Shown: piece by piece, positions 16,012-25,293 of the stretch
Numbering within the stretch: position 1 is the stretch's first letter
Layout of the letters: each line of letters begins with the position of its first letter
Assembly (NCBI GenBank): GCA_036504595.1
Contig: DASXUX010000067.1
Span: 434,001 to 498,000, forward strand
Direction of reading: 5' to 3'
Length of the DNA stretch: 64,000 nt
Origin: DASXUX01 sp036504595
Lineage (GTDB): Bacteria > Planctomycetota > SZUA-567 > H5-PLA8
Made by a program: the position numbers and the translations under genes
Notes under the pieces: model-generated
Told to the model about the DNA's origin: nothing
The model's database searches: none
What the model saw: the letters and a program-made list of their open reading frames with translations, nothing else

Positions 16012-17331
16012 ATGCCGCAAAGCCGTGAGCTCAACCAGAACTCCTCGCGCCGCTGGGACCACGCGGTGCCTTCGACCGAACGGAGACTGAAGATTCTGAT
16101 CGTGCGCGTGCGGCTGCTGTTTCCGCTGAACACCGGTGGGAAAATCCGCAGCGCGCGCATGATCGAAGAACTCAGCCAGAATCATGACGTCACGTTGATA
16201 ACCTGCCGTTATCCGGAAGACACCGACGAAGATGTGCAGCGCACGGCGGAGTTGTGCAAGAACCTGGTGGCCGTTCCATATCGGGAAACGGTGAAGGGCA
16301 GCGCGGCTTTCTATGCCGAACTGGGAAAGAACCTGTTCAGTTCGTTGCCGTACGTTGTGGCGAAGTACGCCAGCCGCGAACTGGCTCGCACGGTGGCGGC
16401 GCTCTATCGCACACAGCGCCCGGACCTGGTCATGTGCGATTTTCTGCAGTCGTGCGAGTGCCTGAAATACCTGGACGGCGTGCCCTTTGTGCTTTTCCAG
16501 CACAACGTCGAAGCCGCGCTTTTCGAACAGATGGCTCGCCAGACCGCCTCGCCAATCAAGCGCGCGTATCTGGCGCTCCAGGCGCAGCGGCTGCGGCGGT
16601 ACGAACAGCGGATCTGCAAGAAGGCAAGCTGCGTCATTGCCGTTTCGGACAACGACCGCGAGGTCTTCACGCAGCAATACGGAGCGCCGTACTGTGAAGT
16701 CGTGCCCACAGGAGTGGATACGGAATTCTTCGTGCCCTCGAAGAACATGCGGGCGGCGAACAACATCGTCTTCACGGGGTCGCTGGACTGGCTGCCAAAC
16801 CAGGATGCGATGCGCTACTTCGTGAAGGAGGTTCTGCCGCTGATCCAGCAGGAAGTCCCGAACGTGGCGTTCAGCATTGTGGGACGCAATCCGCCGCCGG
16901 AAATCGTGGCGCTGGGAAAGCAGCCCGGCATCCACGTGACGGGCACCGTCAATGACATCCGCCCCTACGTCTTTGGCGCGAAAGTCTACGTCGCACCGTT
17001 GCGAATCGGCAGCGGAACGCGGCTGAAACTGCTCGAAGCGATGGCCATGGGCAAAGCCATCGTCAGCACCACCCTCGGCGCCGAAGGACTGCCGGTGCAC
17101 CACGATCAGAACATCGTTCTGGCCGATTCAGCCGCGGATTTTGCGCGGGAGGTCACTTCTTTGCTTCGCGACGGCCAGCGCCGGCGGACGTTGGAGGCGC
17201 AGGCGCGGGAACTGGTGGAGCGGAGGTACTCTTGGCAGCAGGTCGGGCAGGTTTTTGGCGCCATCTGCCAACGGGCGGCTGGAAAAGCAGGGGTCAGGGT
17301 TCAGGGTTCAGGGGTCAGGGATGGACCTTAG
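16012..17331 (+). CDS. GT4-type glycosyltransferase, exopolysaccharide/PEP-CTERM-associated type
   Basis: The product is 439 residues with two Rossmann-type domains. The donor-side half includes VVPTGVDTEFFVP, VFTGSLDWLPNQDAMRYF, VYVAPLRIGSGTRLKLLEAM and GKAIVSTTLGAEGL, typical of GT4 enzymes of the exopolysaccharide group. ATG 16012 follows GGGAGCG by two bases and begins just before the conserved fold. The last 13 residues (GVRVQGSGVRDGP) are read from the heptamer repeat at 17285, so the natural C-terminus has probably been changed by repeat growth. It is likely cytoplasmic or membrane-associated and works with the flanking polysaccharide genes. Sugar specificity unknown. Confidence 0.85.
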   Translation: MPQSRELNQNSSRRWDHAVPSTERRLKILIVRVRLLFPLNTGGKIRSARMIEELSQNHDVTLITCRYPEDTDEDVQRTAELCKNLVAVPYRETVKGSAAFYAELGKNLFSSLPYVVAKYASRELARTVAALYRTQRPDLVMCDFLQSCECLKYLDGVPFVLFQHNVEAALFEQMARQTASPIKRAYLALQAQRLRRYEQRICKKASCVIAVSDNDREVFTQQYGAPYCEVVPTGVDTEFFVPSKNMRAANNIVFTGSLDWLPNQDAMRYFVKEVLPLIQQEVPNVAFSIVGRNPPPEIVALGKQPGIHVTGTVNDIRPYVFGAKVYVAPLRIGSGTRLKLLEAMAMGKAIVSTTLGAEGLPVHHDQNIVLADSAADFAREVTSLLRDGQRRRTLEAQARELVERRYSWQQVGQVFGAICQRAAGKAGVRVQGSGVRDGP

Positions 17332-17418
17332 CGTGGTGTGATGAAGTTCTGCGATCGGAGTAGCGCCGATCGGAAAAGCAATCTCTGAACCCTGGACCCT
17401 GAACCCTGAACCCTAACG
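17285..17418. repeat. Heptamer repeat spacer with inverted arms (GGGTTCA units)
   Basis: Units AGGGTTC and AGGGGTC at 17289-17321 are mirrored by CCCTGAA units at 17388-17416. The arms form a long imperfect hairpin and the left arm encodes the C-terminus of the preceding glycosyltransferase. It ends 11 bases before the next ATG. Confidence 0.8.
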
Positions 17419-17429
17419 AGGAGACATTC

Positions 17430-18743
17430 ATGAATCTGATCGTTTGTGGATTGGGGTACGTCGGAACGGTGACCGCGGTGTGTCTGGCCAAGGCTGGCCA
17501 CAACGTGACGGGGATCGACGTCAACGCTGAGAAAACGCGGATGGTGCGCGAAGGAATCGCGCCGGTCATCGAAGAAGGTCTGCAGCCGCTGCTTCAGGAA
17601 GTCGTCGCTTCTGGCCACTTGACCGCGACGACCGATCTGAATGTGGCGCTGACGCAAGCAGACGCCACGCTGATTGCGGTGGGGACACCGAGCCGCCCCA
17701 ACGGCAGCTTGGACACGACCGCGCTTGAGCGCGTCTGCGCGGACCTGGGCCGCGCGCTGCGTGACAGTGCCAGGCCGCACACGATCATCGTTCGCAGCAC
17801 GGTCCTTCCCGGCACGACGCGCAAGCTGCTGATTCCGATCATCCAGGAAGCCGCCGGCAAGAGCTTGGATGCGAGCCTGGGCGTTTGTTACAACCCGGAG
17901 TTCATGCGCGAGAGCACATCGTTGAAGGACTTCTACAATCCGCCCTTCACGGTGATCGGCCGGGACAACGAACACCACGGCATGATCGCCGCGGCGCTGT
18001 ACGCCAGCGTCAACGGACCGATGGAAAAAACCAGCATCGAGACCGCAGAGATGCTGAAGTACGCCTGCAATGCGTTCCACGCGATGAAAATCAGCTTCGC
18101 GAACGAAGTCGGCGTCTTCGCGGCGGAGCATGGCATTGACGGCCGCGAACTGATGCGCCTGGTCTGCCTGGACCACAAGCTCAACATTTCGCCCGCATAT
18201 CTGCAGCCGGGGTTTGCGTTCGGCGGTTCGTGTTTGCCGAAGGATCTGCGCGCGCTGCTCTACCGCGCCAAGCAGTCGGACCTGAGTTTGCCGATGCTCG
18301 AAGGCATCATGCAAAGCAACACGCGGCATTTGCAGCGCGGCATCGATCTGGTCCGCCGCTCGGGCAGGAACCGCGTCGGGATGTTGGGCCTGACCTTCAA
18401 GGACGGCACCGACGACCTGCGCGAAAGCCCCTACGTGGACATGGCCGAGACGTTGCTGGGCAAAGGCTACAAACTGAAGATTCACGACGACAATGTGGAG
18501 CTGGCGCGCTTGACCGGCGCGAATGCCACGTTCATCAATGAGAAGCTGCCGCACTTGACCGGATTGCTCGACACGGTAGATGGCGTGATGAACCACGGCG
18601 AAGTCGTCGTCGTCTGCAACACGAATCCGCTCTACGCAAAAGCCGTCCGCCAGCGCCGCCCCGGCCAGCAGATCATTGACCTCGCCGGCCTGTCCGCAAC
18701 GGACAGCTCCGCGTCGCGGAGGATCTTGGGGATAGCATGGTAG
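17430..18743 (+). CDS. UDP-glucose/GDP-mannose 6-dehydrogenase (AlgD-like)
   Basis: The product is 437 residues. The N-terminal NAD-binding domain has MNLIVCGLGYVGTVTAVCLA, the middle domain has NPEFMRESTSLKDF and KYACNAFHAMKISFANE, and the catalytic cysteine lies in FAFGGSCLPKDLRAL. That last motif is closer to GDP-mannose dehydrogenase AlgD than to Ugd, but the donor cannot be fixed from sequence alone. The enzyme oxidises the nucleotide sugar twice with NAD to give a uronic acid for polysaccharide. It follows two glycosyltransferases. The start has GAGGAG 8 bases upstream. Cytoplasmic. Confidence 0.88.
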   Translation: MNLIVCGLGYVGTVTAVCLAKAGHNVTGIDVNAEKTRMVREGIAPVIEEGLQPLLQEVVASGHLTATTDLNVALTQADATLIAVGTPSRPNGSLDTTALERVCADLGRALRDSARPHTIIVRSTVLPGTTRKLLIPIIQEAAGKSLDASLGVCYNPEFMRESTSLKDFYNPPFTVIGRDNEHHGMIAAALYASVNGPMEKTSIETAEMLKYACNAFHAMKISFANEVGVFAAEHGIDGRELMRLVCLDHKLNISPAYLQPGFAFGGSCLPKDLRALLYRAKQSDLSLPMLEGIMQSNTRHLQRGIDLVRRSGRNRVGMLGLTFKDGTDDLRESPYVDMAETLLGKGYKLKIHDDNVELARLTGANATFINEKLPHLTGLLDTVDGVMNHGEVVVVCNTNPLYAKAVRQRRPGQQIIDLAGLSATDSSASRRILGIAW

Positions 18744-18773
18744 CTGTATGCGCCGGCAGGCTACCGCTAATTG

Positions 18774-18968
18774 CTATCGCAGAAGCCGGCAAACACCTGG
18801 CGGTTTCTCGCTATCGAAATATTTATTACATGCCGCGCATACTGTGCTGGGCTGACTCGATACAACCCATCGGTAGCGCAGGAACTTGAGTTTCTTGCCG
18901 CATCTGTCGCATTTCGCAGGAGAGATCACATCCACGATTAAGCGGCCGATGGTCTGGAAGTGCTTCAT
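18774..18968 (-). CDS. Small putative zinc-ribbon protein
   Basis: The product is 64 residues with two CxxC pairs, CDRCGKKL near residue 20 and CAACNKYF near residue 44, spaced like a zinc ribbon. GAAGAGG lies 10 bases before the ATG. It lies 56 bases downstream of selA on the same strand and could be cotranscribed with it. Codon use looks less biased than in its neighbours, and it may be a chance ORF. Function not recognised. Confidence 0.4.
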   Translation of the reverse strand: MKHFQTIGRLIVDVISPAKCDRCGKKLKFLRYRWVVSSQPSTVCAACNKYFDSEKPPGVCRLLR

Positions 18969-19024
18969 GACCGCGTACCTCTTCGCGCATTCCGTATGTA
19001 ACGCACCGCAGCAACGTGAGCGCG

Positions 19025-20437
19025 TCAGACTTCGAGTTCCTTCACTGCCTTTTCGATCTCGTCCCCGTCCCCCGCTTGCAGCGTCCGCGGGTCGATCAGC
19101 ACGCGCTCGTCTTGTATGCGCGTGAAAATCGGCGGGCGGTGCTGCCGCAGCCGCGCGCCCAATTCCTCGGCGCTCAGCTTCGCATGCCGCAAACTGACCA
19201 CACGCGTGGGGATATTGCGTTCCGGTAGGCTGCCGGAACCCAGGCGCGAGGCGTCTTCAACGCACAAAGCTTCCAGGCCGGGGAGCGCTCGACCCAGGCG
19301 CGTGGCGAGCGACGAGGCTTCATCGCTGATGCTGGCCAGCGTGCGGCGCAGCATGCGCAGAGTCGGTACGGTTTCCAGGCGGCGTTCGGGGTCCAGATAC
19401 AAACGCAGTGTGCTTTCCAAAACGCAGAGCGTGAGCTTGTCCACGCGCAGCGCTCGGAACAACGGATGGCTGCGCACCCTATCGATCAGAGCTTTCTTGC
19501 CGACGAAAATGCCGCCTTGCGCGGAACCCAGAATCTTGTCGGCGGAAAACAGCACCAGGTCCGCGCCGTCGTCGAGCGCCGTCTTGACGACGGGCTCCTC
19601 CTTCAGTTCGTCCGCCAGGCCGGGCAATAGCGCACCGGAGCCGATGTCGTAGAGCACTGGCAGGTTGTGCTTGCGCGCCATCTCGACCAGCGGGGCGACG
19701 GAGACCTCTTCAGTGAATCCCACGATGCGGAAATTGCTGGTGTGCACCAGCAGCAAGGCGCCGGTGTTGGGCGTGATCGCCGTTTCGAAGTCGCGGACGT
19801 ACGTGCGGTTGGTCGAACCGACTTCAACGAGTTTGCAGCCGCTTTCGCGCATCACTTCGGGGATGCGGAAGGAGCCGCCGATTTCGACGAGTTGCCCGCG
19901 GCTGACGATGACTTCTTTTCCGCGCGCGACGGCGGCCAGCGCCAGCATCGTTCCGCCGGCGTTGTTGTTGACGACCGTTGCGCTTTCGCAGCCCAGCAGC
20001 GTGACGAGCAGATCGCGCACGGTCGCGTCGCGGTGGCCGCGCTTGCCGCTCTCGATATCGACCTCGACGGCGGAGTAGCCCGACAGTTCGTTGACGACGT
20101 CTTGAATCGCCGCCGCCGGCAGGACCGCTCGACCGAGACCGGTGTGCAGGATGACGCCGGTCGCGTTGATCACGCGGCGCACGCCGCTGCCGCAGCGGCG
20201 TTCCACGCGTTCGACCACCAGCGCGATGACGGCTTCAGCCGATGGAGCACTGGCCTTTTCGCCGGCGGCCAGAATGGACTTGCGCAAATCGGCGAGCGTT
20301 TCGCGGGCTGTTGAAAGGACCGCTTCGCGGCCGACGCGCGTCTGGAGAGCCTTGATGGCCGGCTCGTCGAGCACTCGCTGGATGGCCGGCAGGCTGCGCA
20401 GCAAAGCTTCAGTAGGGTTGGGGTCAGGCATGGTCAT
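19025..20437 (-). CDS. selA: L-seryl-tRNA(Sec) selenium transferase
   Basis: The product is 470 residues, matching the usual SelA length. The N-terminal helical part (LLRSLPAIQRVLDEPAIKAL) and the fold-type-I PLP domain are both present. VINATGVILHTGLGRAVL is a SelA signature, and the PLP lysine lies in VLFSADKILGSAQGG. The enzyme converts Ser-tRNA(Sec) to selenocysteinyl-tRNA using selenophosphate. SelB, SelD and selC are not in the window. ATG 20437 is chosen because 20452 would be TTG; ATG 20431 is equally possible. Its presence means the organism probably makes selenoproteins. Confidence 0.92.
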   Translation of the reverse strand: MTMPDPNPTEALLRSLPAIQRVLDEPAIKALQTRVGREAVLSTARETLADLRKSILAAGEKASAPSAEAVIALVVERVERRCGSGVRRVINATGVILHTGLGRAVLPAAAIQDVVNELSGYSAVEVDIESGKRGHRDATVRDLLVTLLGCESATVVNNNAGGTMLALAAVARGKEVIVSRGQLVEIGGSFRIPEVMRESGCKLVEVGSTNRTYVRDFETAITPNTGALLLVHTSNFRIVGFTEEVSVAPLVEMARKHNLPVLYDIGSGALLPGLADELKEEPVVKTALDDGADLVLFSADKILGSAQGGIFVGKKALIDRVRSHPLFRALRVDKLTLCVLESTLRLYLDPERRLETVPTLRMLRRTLASISDEASSLATRLGRALPGLEALCVEDASRLGSGSLPERNIPTRVVSLRHAKLSAEELGARLRQHRPPIFTRIQDERVLIDPRTLQAGDGDEIEKAVKELEV

Positions 20438-20516
20438 GGCACCAGGGATCAAATGGGCGGCAGTTTCACTATGGAGCGGATGATAGTGCTGGGCCGGTCC
20501 GGCGCAACTGATTCAG

Positions 20517-20626
20517 GTGGCACGCACGTGACCGCGCCGTTCGTTTGGCGTGGTCTCGTGCGTGCGGGGGTTCCATCGCACGCTTAAGTTCGCGCAAACG
20601 GACGCGCGAACGTAAGCGTGGCACCC
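20517..20626. repeat. Double palindromic element, GTGGCACGCACGTG type
   Basis: Left half: CGCACGTGACC..GGTCTCGTGCGTGCG. Right half: CGCACGCTTAAGTTCGCGC..GCGCGAACGTAAGCGTG. The outer ends are GTGGCACGC and GCGTGGCAC. It is very similar to 37454-37564. Confidence 0.75.
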
Positions 20627-20640
20627 GGCAACTGATTCAA

Positions 20641-20696
20641 GTGTGGTGCCACTGGCACGCGCCCGCCAGCCTCTCGGCGGGCGCTTGCCAGTGCGG
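20641..20696. repeat. Palindromic element, TGCCACTGGCACGCGCCCGCC type
   Basis: GCACTGGCAAGCGCCCGCC and its inverse face each other across a short loop (CACTGGCACGCGCCCGCC..GGCGGGCGCTTGCCAGTG). The same element is the left half of 49408-49523. Confidence 0.75.
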
Positions 20697-20861
20697 TGAC
20701 CGCGGCGACTGCAAGCACCTCGGCACGGCATTCGCAGCATTCCGTGCGATTATGTGTTAACGCACATGTGCGTCGCGGCAGATGTCGAACGTCCAGGTGA
20801 AGAAGGTGTGAGGAACTGACAATTCGCAGTAAGAAGTGACGCGCTGCGTCGTTAAACAGAT

Positions 20862-20936
20862 GTGGCACGCATGTGTTCGCGCGTCCTTTTGCGCGAACTC
20901 ATGCGTGCGTGCGGCTCCCCACGAGCAGTGGCACAC
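20862..20936. repeat. Palindromic element, GTGGCACGCATGTGTTCGCGC type
   Basis: GCACGCATGTGTTCGCGC folds on GCGCGAACTCATGCGTGC. A further GTGGCAC lies at its right end. It is related to 20517 and 37454. Confidence 0.65.
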
Positions 20937-20989
20937 AAAAGCGCGCAAACTTGCGGGTGACTTGAAAAGGGCTATATCTGTGCTGGTGA

Positions 20990-21418
20990 GTGGTGAGTGT
21001 GAGCGGAACGAATAACGGACATCGGACAAACTTGGCTAAGCAAAAAAAGAAGAAGGTGGATTCGCAGGCGGAACCAGCGGGCGTGGAGCGTCTAAAGGAG
21101 GAACCGGTTCTGGCCACACCTATTGCAGACGGTTCGAACGAACGGCGCAGGCTGCATGCGTTCTTCTCCGGGATGGTGCAAGGCGTCGGCTTTCGATATA
21201 CGGCATCCTCGGAGGCCGGACGGCTTGGCATCACCGGCTGGGTGCGAAATCGAGAGGACGGACGGGTTGAACTGTTGGCGGAAGGGACTGCCAGCGAGCT
21301 TGAGAATTACCTTTCCGCTTTGGGCGACGAGATGTCCGGTTACATCCGCAAGGTCGATCGAAGCTGGGAGCCGGCGACAGGAGAGTGGGATAAGTTTTGG
21401 ATTGAACCGAGTTACTGA
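20990..21418 (+). CDS. acyP: Acylphosphatase
   Basis: The last ~90 residues are a standard acylphosphatase: LHAFFSGMVQGVGFRYTA contains the phosphate-binding loop with the catalytic arginine, and LGITGWVRNREDGRVELLAEG carries the catalytic asparagine. The enzyme hydrolyses acyl phosphates in the cytoplasm. The first ~50 residues, from GTG 20990, are lysine-rich and charged (AKQKKKKVDSQAEPAG) and not part of the fold; the true start may be TTG 21032 or later. It is 57 bases upstream of the exporter membrane protein gene and co-oriented, so may share its transcript. Confidence 0.85.
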   Translation: MVSVSGTNNGHRTNLAKQKKKKVDSQAEPAGVERLKEEPVLATPIADGSNERRRLHAFFSGMVQGVGFRYTASSEAGRLGITGWVRNREDGRVELLAEGTASELENYLSALGDEMSGYIRKVDRSWEPATGEWDKFWIEPSY

Positions 21419-21475
21419 GCCGACCCGACAGGCTGGTTGGAACGTACCTTAATCGGAACGGAACATGCCGCGCGT

Positions 21476-24304
21476 ATGAACAAACGCCTTTCTCCTCTCT
21501 CCGCTCTGGTCATTCTGGCCGCAACGTTCCTGGCAGCAGGGCCGCTCGCGCGCTCGGGTGAAAAAGCCGCGGAAGGTTCCGGCGAGGAAGAGAAAGACAA
21601 GCCAAAGGAAAAAGAGTTCAAATATTCGGCATGGTGCGCGTTCCGCGATCTATCGACATTGCTTCCGCCGCCAACCAAGATCGATCCGCAGACCGAGGAA
21701 TCCCGTCCCGGTTCAGGCAAGTGGGCGGGGTTCTGCCGGCATGGGCAGTGGGCGTCGCTTGTGCTTGAACTCAAGAACACGACTGAGAAATCGGAGTTTC
21801 GCGGCACGGCGTCGATCAACCTGAATCCGGTCCACGGCAACGAAAGCGAGGATCCGTACGTTTCGTATTACCGGCAGGAATTCGAGATCGGCCCACAAAC
21901 GACGAAGCAGTATCATTTCAGTGTGCTATGCCCGGAAGGCGGCATTTCCCAGTTCATCACCATCGATATCTCGACGGGTGGCCGGAGCTACCAGCGTTCG
22001 GTGCAGCTCCACGAGCTGGACGTGGCGCGCGAGGACTTCATCGTTGTCGTCTCGGAAAGCTATGGTGCGTTCCGGCACCTGGCCACGATGCCCAATTCGC
22101 GCGGCGACGTTGACGACGACAGCAAGCAGCGGCGGCGCAGAGTGGCGGTGGTCGATCCGCAGGAACTGCCGACGCGCTGGCACGATCTCACGATTGCCAA
22201 CCTGCTGGTGATCGACGGCCCGCCGCGCGAGAAGTTTTCGCAGGCGCAATGGGACGCGATCACGGCGTACGTTCAGGCCGGCGGGCAGGTGCTGATCACA
22301 GCCGGCAAAGACTCCTCGCGCATGAAGGGGCCGCTGGAAGAGCTGGCCGGAATTCGCGTCAAACAAATCACCGAAGTCGAGGGGTTGGATGGCTCCGACG
22401 AGGTGCCAAGCCTGAAGCTAAAGCCGGACGTGCGGCTGCCGATCATCGAAGTCGATGCGACGAACTGCCAATCCGTCGATCGCAACAAGAAGACGCAGCT
22501 TGTGGAACGCTGCCAACGCTACTACGGGCCAGGCAGCGTGACGTTCCTGCCGTATTCGCTAAGCGAACCGGTGTTGGAGCACTGGGAGGGGCGCCAGACA
22601 CTGCCCAAGCGGCTGATCGAACAATCGCGAGGCCGCGGATTGTTTTCGCACGCCACGACGGAAGACGACCTGCAGCCCAACTCGCTTCAGTCCTTCAATC
22701 TGCGGAATCGCGATGAAGATGCCGCGCGCGCGAGAGAGATGTCGCAGTTGCGCCACGATATGGACGAGACGTTCAGCAAAAAAACATCGGTCGATCCAAA
22801 GAAGAAGTCCGAGGTGCTGTCGTTCCTGCTGTTCTATCTGCTATTCGCCGTCCCCGGCAATTACTTCATCTTCGGCTGGTTCAAGCGGCGGGAGATCGCA
22901 TGGCTGGCGGTGCCGGTTTGGTCGGCCAGTTTCAGCGTGCTGGCTCTGACCATCGGCTACATGGGCCAGACGGGCCAGCTTTCGGTGACGGAAGTCTCGG
23001 TCATCGAGGCGGGTTCCGGCCAGAACGCGGGCATGGCGCGCACCTTCCTCACCTTGTACGCGCCAGTGCGCGACGACTACAAAATGCAGTTCCCCAGTGC
23101 GTCCGGTATGCCGGAGATCCAGGCTGCGCCCGGCCACTTGCTCAACCTTGAACAGCAGCGTCGCGGCTTGAGCCGGCCGGAGTTGTACATCGTGGACACC
23201 GGCACGGCGCTGAATGTCGAGAAGCTGCGCGTCCAGCAGCGATCGACGCGGCAACTGGAGGTCGTTCACCGCACGCCGCTTGGAGGCGGAATCGATGCGC
23301 GCGTGCAGCGGGAAACGAATGGGGCGCTCACCATTTCCGTGCAGAACAACACCGGCCTGAAGCTCTACGCGCCGGTGCTGGTGTACCAGGGCGGCGCCTA
23401 TGAGCTTGGCACCGAAGAGGGGAACGCGCTCCCCAGCGGCGAGAAGAACAACATTGTCACCAGCGACCCCATCAAGAAGACGATCGATGCGGCGTTCTTC
23501 GGCCGGAACATTGTGCTTCAGTCCGCTCGCGGAGGCGCGGCGAGAGAACGCGCGGAGATTCTCAGCCGGTATGTGCGGGCTCAGGTCGAGCGCTACAGTC
23601 TGGGAACCGCCGCGGTGCTGTGTGCGTGGGTGGACGAACCCGACGGCTGCCTGCCGGTGCTGGTGGCCGGCAGCCGCGAAGAGCCGCGCAAGCCGCGCAT
23701 GACCGCTCAAACGATGCTGCTGGCGAAAGTGCCGATCCGGGCCGCCGGCACGTTCTCCGCTCAGGCCGAGCAGTTGCTGCCGGTCTGGAACGCCGAAATG
23801 TACGATCTGGAGAAAGGCGTCGCCGGCAAGCTTTCCAAGCCGGAGCCGACCATGTTGTTACCCGAAACGAACCGGAGCGCTACCCGGCCCGTCAGACCGC
23901 CGCGCGCGAATGCGCCCGAGCCCGTCATGGCGCACTTCATTGTGGATCTCCCGCAAGGCTACCGTGAGATGGCGGACGTGGGACGCAAGCTGGTCATCAA
24001 GCTGACGATGCAGGCGGTTCTAACGAAAAGTGTGGAAGACCAGACGGTGCCCGGCGACCTGGCTGTCGAAGTGCGGAAGATAAAGGAAAATGGGCAGGCG
24101 GAGTGGTCCGCCGTGGAGATCGACCCGCTCTCGCGGCTGCCGCACCAGAAGCTGGTGCCGCTCGCGCCCGTGACGCTGTCGCTGCGGGAGTACCGGGCGA
24201 TCCAGGATTCGAAAGTTCATGTGCGCATTGTCTTCACGCCCAATCCAGCCGCGCCGGCGAGCACGATTACGATCACGAGCATCAAATGCAATGTGGGGCC
24301 ATAG
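21476..24304 (+). CDS. Large exported/membrane protein of an ABC-2 exporter operon
   Basis: The product is 942 residues. A signal peptide (MNKRLSPLSALVILAATFLAAGP) is followed by a charged stretch. The middle region contains LLVIDGPPREKFSQAQWDAI and QAGGQVLITAGK, resembling the glutamine-amidotransferase-like fold found in extracytoplasmic partners of ABC-2 exporters. Around residues 455-505 there are two hydrophobic segments (SFLLFYLLFAVPGNYFIFGW and AWLAVPVWSASFSVLALTIG). The C-terminal ~430 residues are beta-rich and presumably extracytoplasmic. It is followed by the ATPase and, after an inserted cassette, the permease of one exporter. Cargo unknown; GldG-like or glycoprotein export are possibilities only. 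Confidence 0.75.
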   Translation: MNKRLSPLSALVILAATFLAAGPLARSGEKAAEGSGEEEKDKPKEKEFKYSAWCAFRDLSTLLPPPTKIDPQTEESRPGSGKWAGFCRHGQWASLVLELKNTTEKSEFRGTASINLNPVHGNESEDPYVSYYRQEFEIGPQTTKQYHFSVLCPEGGISQFITIDISTGGRSYQRSVQLHELDVAREDFIVVVSESYGAFRHLATMPNSRGDVDDDSKQRRRRVAVVDPQELPTRWHDLTIANLLVIDGPPREKFSQAQWDAITAYVQAGGQVLITAGKDSSRMKGPLEELAGIRVKQITEVEGLDGSDEVPSLKLKPDVRLPIIEVDATNCQSVDRNKKTQLVERCQRYYGPGSVTFLPYSLSEPVLEHWEGRQTLPKRLIEQSRGRGLFSHATTEDDLQPNSLQSFNLRNRDEDAARAREMSQLRHDMDETFSKKTSVDPKKKSEVLSFLLFYLLFAVPGNYFIFGWFKRREIAWLAVPVWSASFSVLALTIGYMGQTGQLSVTEVSVIEAGSGQNAGMARTFLTLYAPVRDDYKMQFPSASGMPEIQAAPGHLLNLEQQRRGLSRPELYIVDTGTALNVEKLRVQQRSTRQLEVVHRTPLGGGIDARVQRETNGALTISVQNNTGLKLYAPVLVYQGGAYELGTEEGNALPSGEKNNIVTSDPIKKTIDAAFFGRNIVLQSARGGAARERAEILSRYVRAQVERYSLGTAAVLCAWVDEPDGCLPVLVAGSREEPRKPRMTAQTMLLAKVPIRAAGTFSAQAEQLLPVWNAEMYDLEKGVAGKLSKPEPTMLLPETNRSATRPVRPPRANAPEPVMAHFIVDLPQGYREMADVGRKLVIKLTMQAVLTKSVEDQTVPGDLAVEVRKIKENGQAEWSAVEIDPLSRLPHQKLVPLAPVTLSLREYRAIQDSKVHVRIVFTPNPAAPASTITITSIKCNVGP

Positions 24305-24322
24305 CGCCGAGGAGAGCAGGGG

Positions 24323-25249
24323 ATGATCAAGATCCGGGGCTTCGTCAAGCGCTTCGAGCAGTTCGTCGCGGTCGATCATCTGGACCTGGACATCGAACAG
24401 GGCGACGTGTTCGGCTTCATCGGCCCCAACGGCGCGGGCAAGACCACGACGATCCGCTTCCTAGCAACGCTGCTGAAGCCCACCAGCGGACAGGCGGAAA
24501 TCAACGGCTACTCCGTCACGCGGCAGATCGACGACGTGAAGCGTTCGATCGGCTTCATGCCCGACACGTTCGGCGTCTACGACGGAATGAAGGTCTGGGA
24601 GTTCCTGGACTTCTTCGCGACCGCGTATGGGTTGCCGCGAAGCAAGCGCCGGGCTTTGATCGACGATGTGCTCGATCTGGTCGATTTACACAACAAGAAA
24701 GATTCCCTGGTCAATGGCCTCTCGCGCGGCATGCAGCAGCGCTTGTGCCTGGCAAAGACGCTCGTGCACAATCCGCCGGTGCTGATCCTGGACGAACCCG
24801 CGTCAGGGCTGGACCCGCGCGCTCGCGTGGAGATGAAAGCGCTGCTGAAAGAGCTGCAGAAGATGGGCAAGACGATTCTGGTCAGTTCGCACATCCTGCC
24901 GGAGCTTGCGGACTTCTGCAACAAGATTGGGATCATCGAACGCGGCAAGCTGCTGGCGGCCGGGCCCGTGCAGGACGTGATCCATTCGATCCGCCAGAAC
25001 CGCGTGATCGAGATCGTGGTGGCCGGCGATGCCGAAGCGTGCGAAGTCACGCTGGCTCACCACTCGCAGGTGCGCAACCTGGTGTCGGCGGAGAAGCGCT
25101 TCAAGTTCGAGTTCGTCGGCAATGACGATGACGTGCTGGAACTGCACAAGAATCTGATCATGCAGAATATCCCCGTGATCTGGTTCAACGAAGTGGCCGC
25201 GGACCTGGAAGAAGCGTTCATGAAGATCACCAAGGGCCTGGTGGCGTGA
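24323..25249 (+). CDS. ABC-2 type exporter ATP-binding protein
   Basis: The product is 308 residues. Walker A is GPNGAGKTTTIRFLA, the signature is NGLSRGMQQRLCLAKTL, Walker B is VLILDEPASGLD, and SSHILPELADFCNKIG has the switch histidine. The C-terminal ~85 residues are the small regulatory domain usual in this subfamily. It energises transport with the permease encoded at 26991. The gene starts 18 bases after the membrane protein gene and has a GGAGAGCAGGGG ribosome site. The permease partner is 1.74 kb away because three other genes lie between them. Confidence 0.92.
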   Translation: MIKIRGFVKRFEQFVAVDHLDLDIEQGDVFGFIGPNGAGKTTTIRFLATLLKPTSGQAEINGYSVTRQIDDVKRSIGFMPDTFGVYDGMKVWEFLDFFATAYGLPRSKRRALIDDVLDLVDLHNKKDSLVNGLSRGMQQRLCLAKTLVHNPPVLILDEPASGLDPRARVEMKALLKELQKMGKTILVSSHILPELADFCNKIGIIERGKLLAAGPVQDVIHSIRQNRVIEIVVAGDAEACEVTLAHHSQVRNLVSAEKRFKFEFVGNDDDVLELHKNLIMQNIPVIWFNEVAADLEEAFMKITKGLVA

Positions 25250-25293
25250 GGCATGGCGGAGCGATATAGTAAGAGCCAAGAGGAGCGCACGCC

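Larger units (their letters stand above)
20438..20989. other. Gene-free divergent spacer between selA and acylphosphatase, packed with repeats
   Basis: No convincing gene was found in these 552 bases. They hold three palindromic elements (20517, 20641, 20862) separated by short unique stretches. Promoters for both flanking genes must lie here but none stands out. Confidence 0.6.

Noticed and set aside
17285..17418. Telomere-like or prophage attachment repeats
   Set aside because: The heptamers are in an inverted arrangement inside a normal gene row, with no integrase or chromosome end.
20641..20760. Small coding gene in the selA-acylphosphatase gap
   Set aside because: The short open frames here overlap palindromic repeats and have no ribosome site or recognisable motif.
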